NCBI GenBank assembly: GCA_030619095.1
Contig: JAUXCB010000010.1
Coordinates: 1 to 13,044, forward strand
Source of the DNA: Verrucomicrobiota bacterium
GTDB lineage: Bacteria; Verrucomicrobiota; Kiritimatiellia; Kiritimatiellales; Tichowtungiaceae
Direction: 5' to 3'
Length of the DNA stretch: 13,044 nt
Positions 7,833-13,044 of the stretch are shown here, one piece after another (positions within the stretch are counted from its first letter, which is position 1; the number at the start of each line of letters is the position of its first letter). Under the pieces are notes generated by a model. The model saw only the letters and a program-made list of their open reading frames with translations. It had not been told where the DNA came from and did not search any database. A program made the position numbers and the translations under genes.

Positions 7833-7848
7833 CGCAGATCACGCAGAT
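7833..7848. repeat. Short direct repeat CGCAGAT x2
   Basis: CGCAGAT occurs at 7833-7839 and again at 7842-7848, in the phrase ACCGCAGATCACGCAGATAA. From memory, similar CGCAGAT strings recur between genes in many environmental genomes; this was not checked. Confidence 0.4.
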
Positions 7849-7861
7849 AAGAATTAAGTGC

Positions 7862-7884
7862 GGGGTCAGGTCTAAATATTAGAC
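7862..7884. repeat. GGGGTCAGGTC motif with 6-base hairpin
   Basis: GGGGTCAGGTC is followed by the inverted repeat GTCTAA-ATA-TTAGAC (7870-7884). Strings of this type often flank REP-associated or IS200-like transposase genes in environmental bacteria; that link is from memory. No transposase is present here. Confidence 0.3.
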
Positions 7885-7971
7885 ATTCATGAGGCGGCGA
7901 TGTTGAGGAGGCGACCAACCCATCATTTCGCCAATCTCGTCATTCAGAAAAACCACACCTGAAATATGCAG
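7879..7971 (-). pseudogene. Possible 30-codon C-terminal gene relic
   Basis: After an in-frame TGA at 7974-7972 the minus strand reads LHISGVVFLNDEIGEMMGWS and then PPQHRRLMNV before TAA. DEIGEMMGWS resembles the helix-turn-helix-like tails seen at the end of some phage-integrase-family proteins. There is no start codon of the right kind, no upstream body of a gene, and it ends inside the GGGGTCAGGTC motif. It is either a remnant of a mobile-element gene or chance; confidence is low. Confidence 0.2.
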
Positions 7972-8030
7972 TCAGAGTACCAGCTTTAGAAAAAGGAAAA
8001 AGGGGGCTGCCTAATTCGTTATTTGCATGA

Positions 8031-8069
8031 TTTCCAACCATTGGAAATAAATCTTCCGAACCTTGGAAA
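8031..8069. repeat. Pair of TTTCCAA-nnn-TTGGAAA palindromes
   Basis: TTTCCAA-CCA-TTGGAAA at 8031-8047 has perfect 7-base arms and a three-base loop. TTCCGAACCTTGGAAAA at 8054-8070 is a slightly broken second copy only six bases later. The same design appears at 7359-7377 and 9783-9801. Confidence 0.65.
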
Positions 8070-8103
8070 ACGCGTTGAGGACACCACGTCTACGGGTCGA
8101 TTC

Positions 8104-8140
8104 CTTGCGTTCTTTTGCGGCAAATAATCTTCTGCTCGGA
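8104..8140 (+). repeat. Dispersed repeat, TTGCGTTC...GCGG family, copy 1
   Basis: CTTGCGTTCTTTTGCGG, then an AT-rich run and TTCTGCTC. The second copy at 9841-9898 has the same order of words (TTGCGTTC, TTTCGCGG, TTCTTCGGCTC) but carries a palindromic insert after TTGCGTTC. Confidence 0.4.
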
Positions 8141-8157
8141 GTCTCTGACTTTCCTCT

Positions 8158-8192
8158 CTTGTCCGCCGTAGGTTTATGCGAAGGAGGAAGCG
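8158..8192 (-). repeat. FAKATADR-type dispersed repeat, left flank of the toxin-antitoxin patch
   Basis: On the minus strand it reads CGCTTCCTCCTTCGC, five bases, then CCTACGGCGGACAAG. It matches the plus-strand copy at 9727-9760 at about 28 of 35 aligned positions, with blocks of 12 and 11 identical bases. It ends 72 bases from the Xre antitoxin stop. Confidence 0.65.
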
Positions 8193-8193
8193 A

Positions 8194-8230
8194 CCCGATC
8201 CGAAGGGTCGGATTCCTAGAAAGGATCGGG
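8194..8230. repeat. Inverted repeat CCCGATCC / GGATCGGG
   Basis: Perfect 8-base arms at 8194-8201 and 8223-8230 enclose 21 bases that can form a smaller alternative hairpin (CGACCC 8191-8196 with GGGTCG 8205-8210). It lies between the repeat copy and the antitoxin stop. It could be a weak transcription end for the toxin-antitoxin pair, but no T-run follows it on the minus strand. Confidence 0.45.
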
Positions 8231-8263
8231 CTGCAAGCAGGTGGTGAAAAATCTCGATTCGAA

Positions 8264-8611
8264 TTATCCCGGCTGGCCGGATTCGATGTAATAGATCATC
8301 CGCCAGATGCGATCCACTTCGCCACGCTCGATGACTTCAATGGGTTTGAGTTCACCAAAGGCTTCATTCGGTGTGATGAGCCATTCTTTTAGGAACCCTG
8401 CATCCATAATGCCTTTCAAGGCGGCAATGAGTCGCTTGAGTTCGTTGAATTCGCGCATAACGGGTTCGCTGGGTATGCGCTTGTCGGTTTCCAGATCGGC
8501 GAGCAGACGTTCTGAGACTGGGAGCAAACGGCAAAAGGTTTTGCGGGTGACATGGATGTCGTCGCGCAATTTTTTTATTTTAGATTTCGGTTCTTTTACA
8601 GCTGGACTCAT
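8264..8611 (-). CDS. Xre/MbcA/ParS-type antitoxin (DUF2384) partner of RES toxin
   Basis: This 115-residue protein has a helix-turn-helix segment near residues 18-48 (VTRKTFCRLLPVSERLLADL) and a C-terminal region at about 72-112 (FLKEWLITPNEAFGELKPIE, then IERGEVDRIWRMIYYIESG) resembling the DUF2384 toxin-binding domain of MbcA/ParS/Xre antitoxins. These proteins bind and block RES-domain NAD-consuming toxins and repress their own operon. A RES gene lies 95 bases upstream on the same strand, which supports the pairing. The order is toxin then antitoxin, the reverse of the usual one. The ATG at 8611 has GAGGGGGG about 8 bases upstream, a strong ribosome site that may raise antitoxin yield over toxin. 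The spacer upstream holds two palindromes. The direct DNA target is not known. Confidence 0.85.
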   Translation of the reverse strand: MSPAVKEPKSKIKKLRDDIHVTRKTFCRLLPVSERLLADLETDKRIPSEPVMREFNELKRLIAALKGIMDAGFLKEWLITPNEAFGELKPIEVIERGEVDRIWRMIYYIESGQPG

Positions 8612-8637
8612 TGGGCACCCCCCTCATTTCTGCCTAA

Positions 8638-8650
8638 AGGGTGTCACCCT
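8638..8650. promoter_or_regulatory. Small palindrome AGGGTG-T-CACCCT before the antitoxin
   Basis: Perfect 6-base arms with one central base, 27 bases upstream of the antitoxin ATG. In the transcript it would form a tight hairpin close to the ribosome site, or at the DNA level serve as an operator. Function is not shown. Confidence 0.4.
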
Positions 8651-8674
8651 GTGGTGGATTTATCAAGAACTATT

Positions 8675-8692
8675 ACATGCAATATTGCATGT
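8675..8692. promoter_or_regulatory. 18-base perfect palindrome, likely operator of the RES-Xre pair
   Basis: ACATGCAATATTGCATGT is a perfect palindrome without a loop, 63 bases upstream of the antitoxin ATG and 14 bases after the toxin stop. The 10 bases TTACATGCAA at its left edge (8673-8682) recur exactly at 9334-9343, upstream of the toxin. Such a site suits a dimeric helix-turn-helix repressor, most simply the Xre antitoxin itself; this is inference. Confidence 0.55.
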
Positions 8693-8706
8693 TTTTTTAC
8701 AGCCCA

Positions 8707-9291
8707 TTAATCGGGCAGTTCTTCTTCGTTCTCGAAGGTGATACGGCTTGTGCCCTGAAGATTCTTCGAAAAAATGATCAGGGTTGCGCCGGACGAGTCG
8801 GCTTTGGCTGGAACAAGAAGGCCTTCAAGCCCCACCTTGTAAGCCGCCCTCCCGACCGCTTGGGGCAATGCCTCACACCCGGCGATTTGAGTTCTCTCCC
8901 AATCGACATCTATCATTCGGTCGCGGGATACAAAGAGGTGTTTCCGAATGGTGCCATCTGTTAAATCCAGTACATCGTTCAATTTCAATTTCATAGCGAC
9001 GATGCTTCTTGGAAATTTTCTGTGCTGCTCAGGAATTCCGTAATGCCGGGTTTGTCCAAGGCTTTCTTGTAAAGCGGTCTGGGGCGTCAAACTGGTATAG
9101 ATGACAGGAAACAGTCCGGGAAAATTCCACCGGCCACCGTTCTTAAAGCTTCCTTTTCCTGAGAGAAGGTCGGTTTTGTTTGTGTGTTTCAATTTTGAAC
9201 AACGATAGACGTGTCCCCTCCATCGCTTTCCGAGATCACGGCAGGCACAGAACCGCCTTTGCAATCTCTGATATTCCGGATGAGCAATCAT
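8707..9291 (-). CDS. RES-domain toxin (NAD+ phosphorylase/glycohydrolase family)
   Basis: This 194-residue protein carries a RES domain: VYRCSKLKHTNKTDLLSGKG near 28-47, NGGRWNFPG at 51-59, VIYTSLTPQTALQES near 63-77, and a later VGLEGLLVPAK stretch. Conserved residues seen are Arg30, Arg54, Tyr65 and Glu76, matching the Arg/Tyr/Glu set used by RES toxins. Known family members (MbcT, Res) degrade NAD+, by phosphorolysis or hydrolysis, and stop growth until neutralised by an Xre/DUF2384 antitoxin. The first about 27 residues (MIAHPEYQRLQRRF...) look like the N-terminal extension of a subset of the family, so I keep the ATG at 9291 although its ribosome site (AAGAACG) is weak. The antitoxin gene lies downstream. 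An orphan HigA gene is divergent, 121 bases away. Confidence 0.88.
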   Translation of the reverse strand: MIAHPEYQRLQRRFCACRDLGKRWRGHVYRCSKLKHTNKTDLLSGKGSFKNGGRWNFPGLFPVIYTSLTPQTALQESLGQTRHYGIPEQHRKFPRSIVAMKLKLNDVLDLTDGTIRKHLFVSRDRMIDVDWERTQIAGCEALPQAVGRAAYKVGLEGLLVPAKADSSGATLIIFSKNLQGTSRITFENEEELPD

Positions 9292-9309
9292 TAGAGCGTT
9301 CTTATCATT

Positions 9310-9319
9310 TTACGCGTAA
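9310..9319. promoter_or_regulatory. Palindrome TTACGCGTAA before the RES gene
   Basis: A perfect 10-base palindrome 18 bases upstream of the toxin ATG, where a promoter or operator would be expected. It contains the TAAAA of a possible -10 region on the minus strand. I could not assign a convincing -35 box. Confidence 0.3.
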
Positions 9320-9333
9320 TTTACAAAAGATAT

Positions 9334-9343
9334 TTACATGCAA
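9334..9343. promoter_or_regulatory. TTACATGCAA half-site shared with the 8675-8692 palindrome
   Basis: Exactly the same 10 bases as the left side of the palindrome between toxin and antitoxin, here 42 bases upstream of the toxin start. A repressor that binds the full palindrome could also touch this site. Confidence 0.4.
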
Positions 9344-9356
9344 ACATCTTTGATTT

Positions 9357-9366
9357 AGACATGTCT
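9357..9366. promoter_or_regulatory. Palindrome AGACATGTCT upstream of higA
   Basis: A perfect 10-base palindrome 46 bases before the higA ATG. It may be the HigA operator because antitoxins of this family repress their own promoters. No clear -35/-10 pair was found beside it. Confidence 0.3.
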
Positions 9367-9412
9367 CTGGCTCTGACAAGACTCAGGGTTTAAACTTCTA
9401 GGGATCCCACTG

Positions 9413-9706
9413 ATGAATATGCACAACCCTCCCCATCCCGGTGAATTTATTGCGGCGACCTATATGGAGCCCTGCGGCTTGAGCTGCCGCTATCTGGCAA
9501 CGCAGCTTGGCGTGGCGGCCTCGACGTTGAACCGGATTCTGAAGAAGCAGAGCGGCATCAGCCCGGAAATGGCACTTCGCCTTTCCTGTGCGCTGGGTCG
9601 GACGCCGGAGAGCTGGCTGGCGATGCAGGATCAGTATGACCTGCAGGTGGCGCGCCGGACGTTTAAGCCCGGCAAGGTGCATCCGCTTGAGTTGCAGTGT
9701 GCGTAA
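9413..9706 (+). CDS. higA: HigA-family addiction-module antitoxin, without adjacent toxin
   Basis: This 97-residue protein has the HigA signature. It starts with NPPHPGEFI, continues with the helix-turn-helix LSCRYLATQLGVAASTLNRI near 23-42, and then has SGISPEMALRLSCALGRTPE with SWLAMQDQYDL near 47-76. HigA binds HigB, a ribosome-dependent mRNA interferase, and represses the higBA operon. The usual order is higB then higA, but the 121 bases upstream hold no HigB-like reading, and no candidate lies downstream either. It is therefore an orphan: either a remnant of a lost pair, an antitoxin acting on a distant toxin, or a stand-alone regulator. The ATG at 9413 has AGGGA 8 bases upstream; an ATG at 9419 is too far from it. 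It is the only plus-strand gene here. Confidence 0.88.
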   Translation: MNMHNPPHPGEFIAATYMEPCGLSCRYLATQLGVAASTLNRILKKQSGISPEMALRLSCALGRTPESWLAMQDQYDLQVARRTFKPGKVHPLELQCA

Positions 9707-9726
9707 GCACCTGTGTTGCATTTCAG

Positions 9727-9760
9727 CGCTTCCTCCTTTGCCAAGGCTACGGCGGACAGG
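9727..9760 (+). repeat. FAKATADR-type dispersed repeat, right flank of the toxin-antitoxin patch
   Basis: CGCTTCCTCCTTTGCCAAGG followed by CTACGGCGGACAGG. It begins 20 bases after the higA stop. It is in inverted orientation to the copy at 8158-8192. Translations of such repeats as SSFAKATAD... are, from memory, common in PVC-type genomes. Confidence 0.65.
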
Positions 9761-9782
9761 TCGCGACGCGAGGGCTACGTAA

Positions 9783-9801
9783 TTTTCCGAGGTTCGGAAA
9801 A
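9783..9801. repeat. Palindrome TTTTCCGA-GGT-TCGGAAAA
   Basis: Perfect 8-base arms around a three-base loop. The design is the same as at 8031-8047, with two compensating changes in the arms (A to G and T to C), so pairing is kept. Confidence 0.6.
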
Positions 9802-9840
9802 ACGGGCCAGCGGCAGGGATGCCGCTTCCACTTTCTGCGC

Positions 9841-9906
9841 TCTTTGCGTTCCACGCCCTTGGCGTGGCAGGCTTTCGCGGTTAATTTTTCTTCGGCTCCG
9901 TCGGAG
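9841..9906 (+). repeat. TTGCGTTC...GCGG dispersed repeat, copy 2, with palindromic inserts
   Basis: CTTTGCGTT is followed by the hairpin CCACGCC-CTT-GGCGTGG (9851-9867), then TTTCGCGG, an AT-rich run and TTCTTCGGCTC. A second small palindrome CTCCG-T-CGGAG is at 9896-9906. Copy 1 at 8104-8140 lacks the first hairpin. Confidence 0.4.
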
Positions 9907-9979
9907 ACGTCGCCCTACCTCGTGCGGGGATTATTCGCGTTTTTTCGCGTGGATTCGCGGTTAAAAATTCCAAAAAAAG

Positions 9980-10009
9980 AGCCCCGACCATCGTTAGATG
10001 ATCGGGGCT
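9980..10009 (-). terminator. Rho-independent terminator of the rRNA operon
   Basis: A 13-pair stem (arms 9980-9992 and 9997-10009) with a four-base loop ends 10 bases after the 5S gene and is followed on the minus strand by a run of seven T. A-runs on both sides allow some two-way function, but one position pairs as U-G only in the minus-strand RNA and is a C-A mismatch on the plus strand. This points to the rRNA transcript as its substrate. Confidence 0.9.
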
Positions 10010-10018
10010 TAAAAAAAA

Positions 10019-10132
<114 letters not shown>

Positions 10133-10324
10133 AAAGTGGTGTGGTTGCTTGCGCAACCGGTTATTTGTTATGGGTTATTTGTTATTCGGAATGACCATCG
10201 ACGGGGAGAAACTCCTCCTGACAATCATTAACCGATAACTGTTAACCTCTAACAGATAACTGCTAACTAAAAATCAACTGCATAGATTAGGGAACTGCAC
10301 AACATACGTGCCGTTAAAAAAGTA
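10133..10324 (-). other. 23S-5S internal spacer with tandem repeats
   Basis: This is a 192-base transcribed spacer without a tRNA. It has a hairpin GGTTGC-TTGC-GCAACC (10143-10158), a tandem GGTTATTTGTTAT at 10159-10171 and 10173-10185, and a 21-base imperfect tandem repeat at 10229-10270 built on TAACnGATAACTGnTAAC. The hairpin may take part in rRNA processing; the repeats resemble intergenic elements and seem to have entered the spacer. Confidence 0.6.

Positions 10325-13044
<2,720 letters not shown>

Larger units (their letters stand above)
7723..8263. other. Gene-free stretch made of dispersed repeat fragments
   Basis: These 541 bases contain no gene that I accept. They hold, in order, a repeat fragment (7741-7766), a CGCAGAT direct repeat (7833-7848), a GGGGTCAGGTC motif with a small palindrome (7862-7884), a short coding relic (7879-7971), two TTGGAAA palindromes (8031-8069), a second repeat family (8104-8140), a further repeat copy (8158-8192) and an inverted repeat (8194-8230). 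Open frames across it have no recognisable protein features. It looks like a landing zone for small repeats. Confidence 0.6.
9707..9979. other. Gene-free repeat region between higA and the rRNA terminator
   Basis: The stretch from the higA stop to the terminator holds a FAKATADR-type repeat (9727-9760), a TTTTCCGA palindrome (9783-9801) and a TTGCGTTC-type repeat with two palindromic inserts (9841-9906). Open frames through it translate into low-complexity strings typical of such repeats. I see no gene in it. Confidence 0.6.

Noticed and set aside
8063..8392. Plus-strand 109-codon open frame overlapping the antitoxin
   Set aside because: It spans repeat sequence and the reverse of the DUF2384 antitoxin, with no recognisable domain.
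7723..9980. Possible CRISPR array among the short repeats
   Set aside because: The repeats are few, of different families and orientations, and lack regular spacing.
10133..10324. tRNA gene in the rRNA spacer
   Set aside because: No cloverleaf or conserved T-arm sequence was found; the spacer holds tandem repeats instead.

Overview
The window reads almost entirely on the minus strand. From high to low coordinates it holds the distal part of an rRNA operon (23S, then 5S, then a terminator), a small accessory patch with toxin-antitoxin genes and dispersed repeats, and a long tightly packed operon that starts with gatC-gatA and continues into cell-surface polysaccharide genes. The only plus-strand gene I accept is a HigA-type antitoxin at 9413-9706. 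The organism looks like a bacterium of the PVC group, possibly near Kiritimatiellota. That guess rests on the style of the intergenic repeats (palindromes of the type TTTCCAA-nnn-TTGGAAA, and the repeat that translates as FAKATADR) and on my memory of such genomes. It is an inference; the 23S sequence would settle it.

Region 1-7300 is one transcription unit by spacing: gatC, gatA, two GT4 glycosyltransferases, a GT2 glycosyltransferase, a Wzx-like flippase, an SDR sugar epimerase/dehydrogenase, and the first 25 residues of a polyprenyl-phosphate sugar-1-phosphate transferase that runs off the left edge. Most junctions overlap or lie within about 25 bases. Together the polysaccharide genes give the parts of a lipid-linked repeat-unit pathway: sugar modification, priming transfer to the lipid carrier, chain extension by three transferases, and flipping across the inner membrane. 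GatC and GatA belong to the Glu/Asp-tRNA amidotransferase; gatB is not in the window.

Region 7301-8263 is degraded. It contains a candidate gatC promoter, a pseudogene of an RsuA/RluF-type pseudouridine synthase lacking its catalytic core, a possible relic of another gene, and a mosaic of short dispersed repeats.

Region 8264-9706 is a defence/stress-type patch. A RES-domain toxin and a DUF2384-type Xre antitoxin lie in the unusual order toxin first, and an orphan HigA antitoxin is divergent from the toxin. An 18-base perfect palindrome lies between toxin and antitoxin, and a 10-base piece of it recurs upstream of the toxin. Inverted copies of a roughly 35-base repeat sit just outside both ends of the patch.

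Region 9707-10018 is repeats followed by the rRNA terminator. 5S is at 10019-10132 and 23S at about 10325-13044, with roughly 175 bases of its 5' end outside the window. The spacer between them carries tandem repeats and no tRNA. I did not find a clearly new system. The most interesting part is the repeat-bracketed toxin-antitoxin patch with its shared operator-like sequence.
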